Shown here piece by piece: positions 31,782 to 43,230 of a DNA stretch of 64,000 nucleotides (within the stretch, counting starts at the first letter, position 1; each line of letters opens with the position of its first letter). The notes beneath the pieces are model-generated. The model did not search any database. It was not told the origin of the DNA and saw only the letters and a program-made list of their open reading frames with translations. The position numbers and the translations under genes were made by a program. This DNA is from Terfezia claveryi (lineage: Eukaryota; Ascomycota; Pezizomycetes; Pezizales; Pezizaceae): the NCBI GenBank assembly GCA_015179025.1, contig WHUX01000179.1:44644-108643 (forward strand). The letters are read 5' to 3'.

Positions 31782-31990
31782 TATTTGTTATCGATAAGCA
31801 TACCTAATTAAGTAACAAGCATACCTAATTGAGTAACGCGTATCTCTTATTACAAGCATATGTATGGTGACTAAGCCAAAAAAAATAAGAATATTCTTGT
31901 AATGAAAATATGCTTATTTACTATGGGGGAGGTATGCTTGTAACGAATATATGCTTGTATTAGGTATGCTTGTAATGAGGTTCATCTGTA

Positions 31991-32189
31991 TACCTCCCTC
32001 TATGTTCCATTAACAAGTTATAGGTCCGACGGGCTTACCTTCTACAACTAGAGTGATAATAGAATATGCGAGCAAGAAATACTTAAGTAGAAACTATAGG
32101 TTACATGCACCTATAGTTTGCTGTGTTGAACTCTAGTGCTGCCGCTGGCAGTAGAAAGTTGTTTGTGAAGCACGACGCCTTACTTTACA
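31991..32189. other. Unassigned spacer
   Basis: No open frame or recognisable repeat. It joins the right TA of element A to the broken end of the NACHT pseudogene, near TTTACACACCCCATC. Confidence 0.4.
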
Positions 32190-35100
32190 CACCCCATCTT
32201 ATAGAGATACGCCATATTTTCAGTCAATTCAAAGTATGCTGCTACATGGGGCCCTGAAAAACTCCGCACCCTGATGCCTCCAATACAAGATTTGTATAGA
32301 ACAGGGTGGGCAGTTGCTCTCATGGCTCAGTATCACATTTGCGAGTTTTGTCAGGCTATCATTGCATTGATGCTTGAAATAGGTCCCCCAATAAGGTGAT
32401 GCATACTCTAAGAATGTATATTCCTTCAGCTTTCCAATCAGACTATAACCACCCATGCAATGCTGTCTCAGATTTGCAAAGTTAAGGTAAGTCAAACAAC
32501 TTTCGGCAATAGAACTGCACCCATTTGGGAATTCTGTCCCGGCTTATTTGGAGAATTTTTAAAGTACTCTTCAAGTGTGCAGTGCACAAAGCGTACTGTC
32601 AATGTCTCTTCATCCACAATAACCAACCCAAGACAGCAGTACTAGTAGGGCTTGCTGTGAAGGAATATTTTCCGCATCGAATTCCGTATCGCCCTTCTCA
32701 ACAGCTAGTGCATATTGAAGTTCCGCAAGCTTTAGTGGTCGGTAGGTAAATTGAAGCCACATGAGTACTCGCATATCCAACTCAGCCTGGCTCTTGCTGA
32801 GGCATTCCCGGATTCTAGTAATAACACCCTTGAATGAATCATAAAGATCAGTTGGTAGTGTTTCCAGTGCTTTCCGTCGTTTAGACCTTGTAGTCATCGC
32901 TAGGACCATTTTGATATGCGAGGTGGGAAGAAGCAACCTGGAAAGATAAATCAGTACATGAGCTAATATAGCTGATGAACTCTATTACCCACATTCCCTG
33001 AGACATTCCAATGATTGCATCTATAATGTCCTTTTGCAATGCCTCATCCCTTGCATCTGTATCCAGATCATCCCTAATTTGCTGCCGTAGGAATTCTTCC
33101 ATATCCTGTCGAGTGGCACTAATGACAATTTTATATTGCTGCATAGCTTGGAAGCGCTTCTTCACTTCATTTTCGATATAATTTTGTAACGAGGCACCAG
33201 GGGACTAGGCGCCCGAGGGGTACGGACGTGGGGGCAGGGCAGTGGGTATCGCACACGTAGGAATCCTACGTGTGTGATGGGAAGACGGAAGGGGCTTTTA
33301 TATATATATATATTTAATTTTTATTTAAAAACGTGCCGCGAAGGAGCACAGGGGCAGGAGGGCACGTGTGAAATATGTCGCAAGGGGGCAGCAGGGCAGC
33401 GGAAGTCCTTTTCGCAAGGCAAGGAAGGGAGGTGCACCAGGACGTGAGGGAAATAAGTACTGTATATGTATATACAAGAAGTTGGATAGAGAGCAAAGGA
33501 AAGAGCGAGATATAGAGATATAGAGATATATATACAAGGTGGCTAGTCTCGGCACCCGACCTCGAGCTTGGCATACAAGGTGGCCCTTGTAGCGAAGGCC
33601 GACAATGGAATAGACTTTCCGAAGACCGGCGAGAGTCCGGCGAAAATGGATAACTAGACAACAATAACGAGATAACGAGATAAAGAGATAATGAGATAAC
33701 GAGAGTCAAACGAGAGTCGAATGAGAGTCGGACGAGAAGTGTCCGACTCTCAGAAGGCCAAGAAGAGACGGTTGGTACAGATTCCGCCCACGTGATAAAA
33801 AAGCGAGTATTATTATAATTAGTACCTAACTCATTAAGCACATCGAGAAGCTGCTGCTGAACCTTTGGTTCCAGTTCATCAACAGCATCTATACAGATAA
33901 ATGCACAGTTAAGCTGCTGTAACCGTAACCCGAGGAGAGCTAAAATATCCTCCGTTTCAACTTTCCTGCCCTGATGCTTAATGTTTACAAGGCTTTCAAT
34001 TAACTCTTGTAGCAGAGTTTCTTGCACAGTAATTAGAAGCTGGCACAGAAAGCTCCCAAGGATATGCACTAGGATTTGGTTGTTTTGGGGCGTACAAACA
34101 AGCAATCCCTATACTAGGATATTCGTGGAATTGGAAATAAAGCTCATCGATCACAACAGAGCTATATAATGAGTTAGCATAATGGATGTTAATTACTCCT
34201 TAAGCATAGTGTATTGCATGGGATTGGAGGTATATATGATTCAATACCTAAATCACAGTTTTCCCAGCACCGGGTATCCCAAAACAGCAGAAAACACGGA
34301 TGCAATCTTTGACCAGTATGGTGTTGCTATCTTGCCATTTGCAGAAAGATTCAGAACCCAGGGCACCAGCGTTTTTGGTACGAGGCATCTTCACATCCTT
34401 GTGTCTCTTGAGTAGCTCCAATGGGGTCAACATTGTCAATAGTTCAAGATCCTGTCATCTGGAGAAGTTAGCTTAACCCTATATAACTATAAGAACCCTA
34501 GGTGTTATTGCGAATTTCTTCAGTTACTTTGAGATTGCGAGTAGCTATAATTGATGTCTATTCATACAGTCTCATTAGCATTCTTTATTTAGCTTAACTT
34601 TATATAGGTACGAGGGATTTTAGAGGTACCTGAGTGTTATTGCGGGATTTCTTCAGTCACTTTGAGATTGTGAGTAGCTGTAGTTGATATTTCTGTTCGT
34701 CCAGTCTAATCAGCAACCCTTTATCACATATAGCCCCATTTAGAAAACATGTGGGGCGTATGGTAATGGGGCAGGTTAAAAAAGCGCATAATGAAGTATC
34801 CAACTACCATTCAACTTGGCCAAAGGTTTCAGTTCTGACGTAATATCCTGAAGGACACTTTCAATGTCTGTATTCTTGCATTAGATTTTTTCCTATTACA
34901 AGCTTAGTGCCGGCGAATCGACCTGCACAGACCGTATATTAATACGAACCTGCATGATAACCCGAACACCAGGCACTCACCTGCGGATTACTCTGTATAG
35001 CAATATTCACAACCTTTGTCTATGCTCCACGTTTGTCAGGATTTTACCCAAACGTTCCACGACGACCACTTCCTTCCCATGCCAGGTATAGCTCCACCTT

Positions 35101-35902
35101 TTTTTCCTATCATCATCCTGTACAGTATTCAGTGCTTTGATAACAGCCTCAATATTCTCCTCTGCCAATTGTGGGGTGAGATTGAGATTGAGTGGTGGGA
35201 GGATCTTATAGTGGAGCTTCTTCTGAGAAAGTTCCAACGCCTTAGCCCAAACCTGTGATGCTGACTCCGGTGCTGCTGCTTACGAAACGAGTTCAGCTGT
35301 GCTTGACAGTTGGAGGTTGGAATAGGTTGAAAAAGGTGTAAGATTTTCGCTTGCTATGGGTTCGGGTTATGAATGCGATATTTGAACAATGGGTGCGCTG
35401 ACAGATATAGTGGATGAACCCGGTGTGCCAGAGGCAGCGGAGCATCCGGCACCAGTTGGCAGTGATAGGTTCTGAAGTAAGGGTCTCTGAGTTTGCAGGG
35501 TGGAGGAACCTGAATACGAACTGTGGACAGCGGGCAATTGAGTTGGCTGATCCGGGGTACTGTTGCGACGCACTACTCCATAGCTAGGGGGATGGGGGGA
35601 TTCGTGAGACATGGAGGAGGAAGGTGAATCGTGGCCGCCGAAGGGCACCATAGTAAAATTGACTCCGGCAGCTGTCGGCGGTGAATTATAATGTGAAAAT
35701 ACATGCGCTTGTAGGGCGGAGGAACTTGAATACGAACTGTAGTGCGGACCGCGAGGGATTGGGAGGAGGGTATTGCTGCCGCGCTTTCTACGGATCTCCC
35801 TCTCAACGTGTCCCAAAGACGTCCGATAGGCCCGAGGAGTGCTGCTCGTTGGGACTTTGGTTCTCCCGAAACTTGTTCCAGCCGCGGAATCGTTCTTCCC
35901 AT
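32190..35902 (-). pseudogene. NACHT-family (STAND) pseudogene without ankyrin domain
   Basis: Paralogue of the intact gene at 37469-42850. Exon 1 (35000-35902) starts MGRTIPRLEQVSGEPKSQ but has frameshifts and in-frame stops after APIVQISHS. The region matching exons 2-3 is deleted (around 34900). The P-loop exon is intact (34248-34439, GIPGAGKT). The NACHT exon (33000-34161) has Walker B AFICIDAVDEL but is split by a solo LTR (33185-33779). The last exon keeps the post-NACHT region (32229-32950, YRPLKLAELQYAL) and breaks off at about 32190 just where ankyrin repeats should begin. It cannot encode a functional receptor. Confidence 0.88.
33185..33779 (-). mobile_element. Solo LTR (Gypsy-type) inside the NACHT exon
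   Basis: TGTAACGAGG...GGTTGGTACA (595 bp) lies between NACHT sequences that are contiguous in the intact gene (compare about 40300-40320). On the minus strand it begins TGTACCAACCGTC and carries repeated GAGAGTCGGAC motifs, like the Gypsy-1/3 LTRs. Flanks are AATTT and GATTC, an imperfect 5-bp duplication. Typical of LTR-LTR recombination after insertion. Confidence 0.8.
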
Positions 35903-35959
35903 GTTTGGTATTCTCTTCTCGGTATTTGTGTCAATGGTGGTTTGGTGCTGAGATTATGT

Positions 35960-36640
35960 GTAGATGCGGAGTAGAACTTGGATACGACGACACAGCCCCT
36001 TGCACCTATGCGGTGTGAACGACATATGCGGGTTTCAGGATCTCACGAGACATGCCCCTGTTCATTGTTGTGTGAACGTCGGAGATTGAAATGTACTGTA
36101 ATTATCCATTATGCCATCAAGGAAATCTCTACAAGTGCTGTCCGTGAATATAGCTGTAAATGCCCAGGCGGTTTCTGGAGGCGGATTTACCCCACCGGTC
36201 CAAAACTACAACTCGGTATGGGCATAAACCATAGCCATTAACTCAGAGAGTGTTCCGGTCCAGTAAAGTGAGTTTATAATCCACCACCTGATCTTCTGTG
36301 ACATCATGTTACATGACTTCTAGTTTTTACTGTTGATATGTTTCACGTCAGCCATGACTTAAGATCTCTGTCTATTGTATATGTATGTGATAGCTCTACT
36401 GAATAATTCGCTATGACGAGCCCTTTTGTGAGCAAGGCATCCAACAATAGTCTAGCCACCTCAATAGGAAAGGTCTAGCCACCTCAAAAGGAAAGGTACA
36501 TCAACGTTGAAGGACCGAGCGACCCTGTCCGAAGTGCTTCCAAAATTCCTTTCTGGAATTTAGCTGGCACCTCTAGTCAGAGCTTAGCTTAGGGATTTGA
36601 CCCCACGATGCGGTCTGTGAATACGAGTACAGAATTTGTA
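35960..36640. other. Repeat-derived flank, no gene
   Basis: Non-coding. A 36270-36400 segment (CCACCTGATCTTCTGTGACATCA) also occurs at 53175-53360, and 36520-36640 resembles the flank of the third NACHT gene (60580-60640). Confidence 0.5.
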
Positions 36641-37266
36641 TGGGAAAATAAGAAACCCTCGTTACTAGCAGGTTTCTTAAGTATTTGCTTAGTAATACAT
36701 ATAAAATCGTGAGTTTCTTATAACGAGAGTAGCAACCATATTGTGCGAATTGTTTTATCACTAGTGCACATTCAACTGCAACATTTCCGGTATCAGCGTA
36801 TCCGTGTTGGTCATCCTGGTTTTCAGCGAGCTAGTCTTGATGAGTTAATTGATTCTCTTGATGAAGTTGTTGAAAATTCATCGGAGGAGGAGGAGCAACG
36901 CATTTTAGATACCTATGAGCCGGCTCCTCTACATGAGTCAAATTCTGAGGGCGATGATACTGCTGATGTTCCTCTTGTCTCTTATGCAGCTGCGCTTGAA
37001 TGCCTGGAAACTCTACGTCTTTTTCGTTTCCAAAATCCCCATGTTAATGCACAGAAAGGCGAGCAGCTACAGGCTCTTCTATATAGAGAGAAGCGGGATA
37101 TTGAGGGGTTACAAGGCATGGCGCGAGGCAGGAAACAGCAAACAGCAATTACTGATTTCCTGGGGCCTCGCTCGGACCATTTTTTTTATTTTTTATGTAT
37201 ATATCCTCCCATTATAAGAAACTCCTGGTCGGTCCCGAGGGGGTTTCTTATAACGGGACTCCACTG
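36640..37266 (+). mobile_element. pogo/Tigger-type DNA transposon remnant
   Basis: The plus strand (36743-37200) encodes the C-terminus of a DDE/CENP-B-like transposase: acidic ENSSEEEEQRILDTYEP, then VSYAAALECLETLRLFRFQN and KQQTAITDFLG, a typical Tigger/jerky tail. The right end reads GTTTCTTATAACGGGACTCC then ACTG, followed by TA (37267-37268). The comparable sequence at the other NACHT 3' flanks (CACTAAGGCC) shows TA as the empty site. The left end is truncated, keeping only short TTTCTTATAAC repeats. The catalytic part is missing. Confidence 0.65.
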
Positions 37267-37268
37267 TA

Positions 37269-37468
37269 AGGCCTAAGAGCAGACCTCCCGGTACTTAGTA
37301 AGTACCAATCAAGTCAACTCTTGCGTCATTATAAGAAATGCTACGGGAATACAGCCACAGATCAGGAGATAAATTCATGTGATTATATTCGATACTATAG
37401 AAACAGATACTTGCAAAGGTTTGTTCATAAGGACTCAGAAATAAATCGATACATCACTATAGGAATAC
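37269..37468. other. Conserved 3' flank of NACHT-ankyrin genes
   Basis: Near-identical to 23160-23340, 48540-48720 and 60690-60830 (starts GGCCTAAGAGCAGACC). Probably the transcript 3' region and downstream DNA, duplicated along with the genes. Confidence 0.6.
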
Positions 37469-40400
37469 TCAGGATTCCGTGTTTTCGCTTTGACCCCAAA
37501 AAACGGTACCCTCACCCGCAGCCATAGCGTCGACGCTCATGGTATCTCCCACAAATGAGGAAGCTTTTACAATTTTGCCTACATCACGTTGATCACTCAG
37601 CAGCCGCACAACAGCCTCATGCCCATTCGCGGCTGCCAATGAGAGGAGTGTCCGCCCATGCTCATCCTCAGCGTTGATATCCTCATCACTTCGCTGCATC
37701 AGCAGCCGCACAACAGCCTCATACCCCTTCATAGCTGCCAACGAGAGGGGTGTCCGGCCCCTATTGGTCTTAGCATGGATATCAACATCATCTCGCTCGA
37801 TTAGCAGCCGCACAACAGCCTCATGCCCATTCGCAGCTGCCCATGAGAGGGGTCTCCGCCCATAATTGTCCTCAGCATTGATATCAACATCATCTCGCTC
37901 GATTAGCAGCCGCACAACAGCCTCATGCCCATTCAGAGCTGCCAATGAGAGTGGTACCCGCCCATGCTCGTTCTTAACATTAATATCAACATCATCTCGC
38001 TCGATCAGCAGCCGCACAATAGCCTCATGCCCATTCATAGCTGCCCATGAGAGGGGTCTGCGCCCATAATTGTCCTCAGCATTGATATCAATATCAACTC
38101 GCTCGATTAGCAGCCGCACAACAGCCTCATGCCCATTCTGAGCTGCTAATGAGAGTGGTATCCGCCCATGCTCGTTCTTAGCATTAATATCAACATCATC
38201 TCGCTTGATCAGCAGCCGCATAAGAGCATCATGCCCATTCCGAGCTGCCAATGAGAGTAGTGTCCACCCATGCTCGTCCTTAGCATTAATATCAACATCA
38301 TCTCGCTCGACCAGCAGCCGCATAAGATCATCATGCCCATTCCAAGCTGCCAATGAGAGTAGTGTCCGCCCATGCTCGTCCTTAGCATTGATATCAACAT
38401 CATCTCGCTTGATCAGCAGCCGCACAACAGCCTCACACCCATTCTGGGCTGCCCATGAGAGTGGTGTCCGCCCATGCTTGTCCTTAGTATTGATATCAAT
38501 ATCATCTCGCTCGATCAGCAGCCGCATAACAGCCTCACGCCCATTCTGAGCTGCCCATGACAGGGGTGTCCGCCCATGCTCGTCCTTATCATTGATATCA
38601 ACATCATCTCTCTCGATTAGCAGCCTCACAACAGCCTCACGCCGATTTTGAGCTGCCCATGAGAGAGGTGTGCGCCCATGCTCGTCCTTAGCATTGATAT
38701 CAACATCATCTCGCTCGATTAGCAGCTGCACAATAGCCTCACGCCCATTTTGAGCTGCCCATGAGAGAGGTGTGCGCCCATGCTCGTCCTTAGCATTAAT
38801 ATCAACATCATCTCGCTCGATCAGCAGCCGCACAACAGCCTCATGCCCACTCCCAGCTGCCAATGAGAGTGGCGTCCGCCCATGCTCGTCCTTAGCATTG
38901 ATATCAACATCTAGTTCAATCAGCAGCCGCACAACAGCCTCACGCCCACTCCCAACTGCCAACGAGAGTGGCGTCCGCCCATGCTCGTCCTTAGCATTGA
39001 TATCAACATCATCTCGCTCGATCAGCAGCCGCACAACAGCCTCATGCCCATTCAAAGCTGCCCGAAAAAAGGATGTCTGCCCATCTATGTTTTTAGCATT
39101 GATATCAACATCATCTCGCTCAATCAGCAGCCGCACTACCTTCTCATGCCCATTCCCAGCTGCCCATGAGAGTGGTGTCTTCCCACCACTGTTCTTAGCA
39201 TTGATATCAACATCATCTCGCTCAATCAGCAGCCTCACAACATCCTCATGCCCGTTCTCAGCCGCCCATGAGAGTGGGGTTTGGTCACCATCGTCTTTCT
39301 GCTCTATATTCCACCCCATCTTACAGAGATACGCTATATTTTCAGTCAATCCAAAGTATGCTGCTACATGGAGCCCTGAAAATCTCTGCGTACACCTGTA
39401 TCTAAGCTTCCAATACAAGGCTTGTATAGAACAGGGTGGGTAGTTGCTCTCATGGTTCAGTATCATATTTGCGAGTTTTGTCAGGCTACCGTTGCGTTGA
39501 TGCTTGTAATAGGTCCCCCAATAATGTGATGCATACTCTAAGAATGTATATTCGTTCAGCTTTGCTTTCAGACTATTATTATCAATACAATGCTGTCTTA
39601 AATTTGCAAAGTTAAGGTAAGTCAAACAACTTTCGGCAATAGAACTGTGCCCATCTGGGAATTTTGTCCCAGCATATTTGCGGAAGTACTCTTCAAGAGT
39701 GTAGTGCATAAAGCGTACTGTCGATGTCTCTTCATCCACAATAACCAACCCAAGACAGCAGTCTAGTAGGGCTTTCCGTGAAGGAATATTTTCTGCATCG
39801 AATTCTGTATCACCTTTCTCAACTGCTAGCGCATGTTGAAGTTCTGCAAGCTTTAGTGGTCGGTAGGCAAAATGAAGCCACATGAGTACTCGCATACCCA
39901 ACTCAGCCTGGCTCTTACTGCGGCATTCCCGGATTCTAGTAATGACTCCCTTAAATGAATCATAAAGATCAGTTGGTAGTGTTTCCAGTGCTTTCCGTCG
40001 TTTAGACTTTGTAGTCATCTCTAAGACCATTTTGATATGTAAGGCGGGAAGAAGAAACCTGAAAAGATAAATCAGTATATTAATTCCAGCTAATATAGTT
40101 GATGTACTCTATAACCCACATTCCCTGAGACTTCCCAATGATTGCTTCTATAATGTCCTTTTGCAATACCTCATCCATTGCATCTGCATCCAGATCATCC
40201 CTGATTTGCTGTCGTAGAAATTCCTCCACATCTTGTCGGGTGGCGCTAATAACGATTTTATATTGCTGCATGGCTTGGAGGCGCCTCTTCACATCATTTT
40301 CAATATGATCTCGCCCAGTAATGAAAAAGCGAGTGTCATTATTAGTACCCAACTCCTTAAGTACATCAAGAAGCTGCTGCTGAACCCTTGGTTCCAGCTC

Positions 40401-42850
40401 ATCAACAGCATCTATGCAGATAAATGCACGCTTGAGCTGCTGTAACCGTATCCTGAGGAGAGCTAAAATATCTTCCGTTGCAACTTTGCTGCGCTGACGC
40501 TTAATATTTACTAGCATTTCAATTAATTCTTTTGGTATGGTTTCTTGCGCAGTAGTTAGAAGCTGGTGTAGAAAGCTTCCAAGAATATGCACTAGGATTT
40601 GGTTGTTTTGGTCCTTGTAATCGGCGTACAAACAAGCAATCCCTATACTAGGATAGTCGTGGAATTGAGAATAAAGCTCGTCAATCACAACAGAGCTATA
40701 TAATGAGTTAGCATAATGGAGGTTAATTACCACTTAAGCATAGTGTACTGCATGGGATTGGAAGTATATATGATTCAATACCTAATGACAGTTTTTCCAG
40801 CACCAGGTATCCCAAAACAGCAGAAAACACGGATACAATCTTCAACCGGTATGGTGTTGCTATCTCGCCATTTGCAGAAAGATTCAGAACTTAGGAGCCA
40901 TGCACCAGCGTTTTTGGTACGAGGCATCTTCACATCTTGGTGTTTCTTGAGTGGCTCCAATGGGGTCAACATTGTCAATAGTTCAAGTATCTTGTCATCT
41001 GGAGAAGTCAGCTTAACCCTATATAGGTATAAGAAATTTAAACGTACCCTGGGCGTTATTGCGGATTTCTTCAGTCACTTTGAGATTGCGAGAAGCTGTA
41101 GTTGATATGTCTGTGCATACAGTCTCATTAGCATTCCTTATTCTCATATATCCCCTTTTAGGAAATATGTCGACGCAAAATAACTAGGTGTGGCTGGGGC
41201 GATTTGAGAGTAATGGGCCAGGTTAAGGAGCGTATAATGAAAGTATCTACCTACTATTCAACTTGGCCAAGGGTTTCAGTTCTGACGTAATATCCTGAAG
41301 GACGCTTTCAATGTCTGTATTCTTACATTAGATTTTTCCCTGTCATAACCGTATCCGTAGTATTTGTAGGACCATACTTCTTATCTTTTCCATGGTAGCA
41401 GCATCTGCAAATTCCAGAATGACCCTCTCTTTTGCGTTGATGTCTTCAATGAAAGGCTGAAATTCAATATCAAATGACTTTAATGTATTTGTAACCTTTT
41501 TGAGTCCTGATCTAAGTTTAGCACAATGTAATGGTATCTTATACATGTACTTCACATATGGAACACATACCTCTAGCTTCAAAATAAGCACGAGCCTTGA
41601 CTGCAAACACAATTACAGCAGCATAGAGCTCTGGTAAGGCAGATTCTAGCATACGCTGACGCTGTAAGCTATTCGCTGCTGACCCTGATGCTGCTGACCC
41701 TGAAGTCAATGGAACCCCAATGTATATCCCAGCATAAAACTCGCACATAGACATCTTTTCCAGGAGCGCCGCTATTGCTACCTCAAAGCCTTCAATTGCT
41801 TCTACATGATTTAGTGCGACCTATTCAGTGAATGAGCTTAGCCCCGGCGAATCGACCTCCAATGAGTGTATGTATATTTATAATACGAACCTGCATGATA
41901 ACCCGAACACCAGCCCAAACTAAGGCGCTCACCTGCGGATTACTCTGTATTGCAGTATCCACAACCTTGGTGTATTGCTCCATGTTTTTCAGAATTTTCC
42001 CCAAACGTTCCACAACTACAACTTCCTTCCCACGCCAGGTATAGCTCCACCTTTTTTTCTTATCATCTTCCTGTACAGTATTCAGCACTTTGACAACAGC
42101 CTCAATATTTTCTTCTGCCGATTGTGAGGTGAGGTTCGTGAGATTGAGTGGTGGGAGGTTGTTGTCGTTGAGTTTCTTCTCAGCAAGTTCCAACGCCTTA
42201 GCCCAAACCTGTGATCCTGACTTCGTTTGAGGCGGTGCTGCTACTTGCACAAAAATTTCAGGCGAGGCCTGATAATGCGATATTTGAACGATGGGTGCGC
42301 TGACAGATGATGAACCCTGTGCGCCAGAGGGAGGGGAGCTTCCGGCATCAGTTGGCAGTGATAGGTTCTGAAGTAAGGGTCTCTGAGATTGCAGGGCGGA
42401 GAAATCTGGATACGAACTGTAGACAGCGAGCGATTGAGTTGGCTGATCCGGGGACCTGTTGCTAGGGAATGGAGGATTCGATATTGGAACGAATGGTGCG
42501 CCGCCGGACATGGAGGAGGAAGGTGAACCGTGGCCGCCGAAGGGCACCATAGGGTTATACGCTTCTAAGGCGGAGGAACCTGAATATGAACTGTGAGGTT
42601 GCGCAAGTACGCTTGCTGGGACTGCGAGTGATTGAGAGGAAGTTGTTACAGTTGGCTGATCTGGGGTATTGCTGCCGCGCTTTCTACTAGGCGACGGGGA
42701 TCTCCCTCTGAACGTGTCCCAAAGACGTCCGATAGGCTCGAGGAGTGCTCCTCGTTGGGACTTTTGTTCTCCCGAAGATTGCTCCAGCCGCGGGTCAGGA
42801 AGGGGCTTCGAACGGGAATCCTTCTTCTTTCGGTAGCCCATGTTCGGCAT
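37469..42850 (-). CDS. NACHT-ankyrin STAND receptor-like protein, apparently intact (8 exons)
   Basis: Proposed exons (minus strand): 42850-41891, 41820-41571, 41506-41378, 41314-41251, 41136-41048, 40998-40782, 40695-40120, 40058-37469. All introns are GT..AG, 49-114 bp. The spliced frame is open for about 1,624 codons. Layout: Pro/Ser-rich disordered region (1-225); helical N-terminal domain typical of fungal NACHT proteins (about 230-430); P-loop GIPGAGKT (about 558-566) at the end of exon 6; Walker B AFICIDAVDEL (about 662-672) and RFFITGRD sensor; post-NACHT region with YRPLKLAELQHALAVEKGD; then 17 ankyrin repeats of 34 aa (about 1,016-1,592) and a short tail. Such STAND proteins bind and hydrolyse nucleotide and oligomerise upon recognition, and some act in non-self recognition and cell death. 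Start at 42850 (MPNMGYRKKK) chosen because an in-frame stop lies upstream; exon 1 could differ. Ligand unknown. Confidence 0.88.
37560..39300 (-). repeat. 17 tandem 102-bp ankyrin units in the intact gene
   Basis: Each unit encodes 34 residues on the theme GRTPLS(W/L)AA.NGHEAVV, then RLLIERDDVDINAKDEH. Most positions are invariant, so the DNA is a near-perfect coding minisatellite. One unit lacks a residue (LLIELDVDINAK). The last three units match the last three of the gene at 60828 almost exactly. Confidence 0.9.
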
Positions 42851-43230
42851 TCTCTTCTCGGTGTATTGCTGCAATTTCTGTCAATGGTGGTTTGGTGCTG
42901 AGATTATGTGTTGATGCGGAGTAGAACTTGGATAGGACCTCACACAGTAAAAGTGGGTTAAAAGCGCTTCGTAGATAGGTACCGGGAGAACTGGTGAATA
43001 ACAGTCCTTGTCGGTTTCTAATTACAGAGTGCTCTAACGCTGATTCTATGTAGGTAGATCTGGTGATTGAACAGGGATCTCCGCATAGCACAATTGTATC
43101 ATACACAACCTCTTCATCTGAATCCCACGCGTCTTCCATTTGCCATGGCCCAACTGTTATATCTGGTAAGCCACAGATATAAAGCTTTGTATCTTCAGTC
43201 CCATCTGGAGATAGTGAAATACCTTTTTGA
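42795..43230 (-). other. Coding-looking fragment upstream of the NACHT-ankyrin gene, unrecognised
   Basis: The minus strand from about 43230 reads TEDTKLYICGLPDITVGPWQ, then MEDAWDSDEEVVYDTIVLCG and NRQGLLFTSSPG to about 42980. Composition looks protein-like and the frame stays open to 42795, overlapping the NACHT start on the same strand. Beyond 42980 a GT (GTACCTATC) may be a donor. It could be a separate gene fragment or an upstream exon. No family is recognised. Confidence 0.3.

Larger units (their letters stand above)
25521..31988. mobile_element. TA-flanked TIR element A (pogo/Tc1-like, non-autonomous), split by Copia
   Basis: The termini are CAGATGAACCTCATTACAAG on the left and its reverse complement on the right; the inverted repeat runs about 26 bp. 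Both sides are flanked by TA (25519-25520 and 31989-31990). After removal of the Copia insertion (26084-31781 plus one TATTT) it is about 765 bp and has no transposase. A second copy is at 57925-59529. Sub-terminal repeats of GTATGCTTGTAA(C/T)GA occur at both ends. TA duplication plus CAG termini fit Tc1/mariner-pogo; the exact family is unknown. Confidence 0.85.

Noticed and set aside
33314..33780. Hydrophobic extension of the NACHT frame, possibly membrane segments
   Set aside because: It is translation into the inserted solo LTR, not part of the protein.
37674..39443. Plus-strand open frames made of Ser/Arg repeats opposite the ankyrin arrays (also 61033-62502)
   Set aside because: They are antisense shadows of the 102-bp ankyrin units, whose length is a multiple of three.
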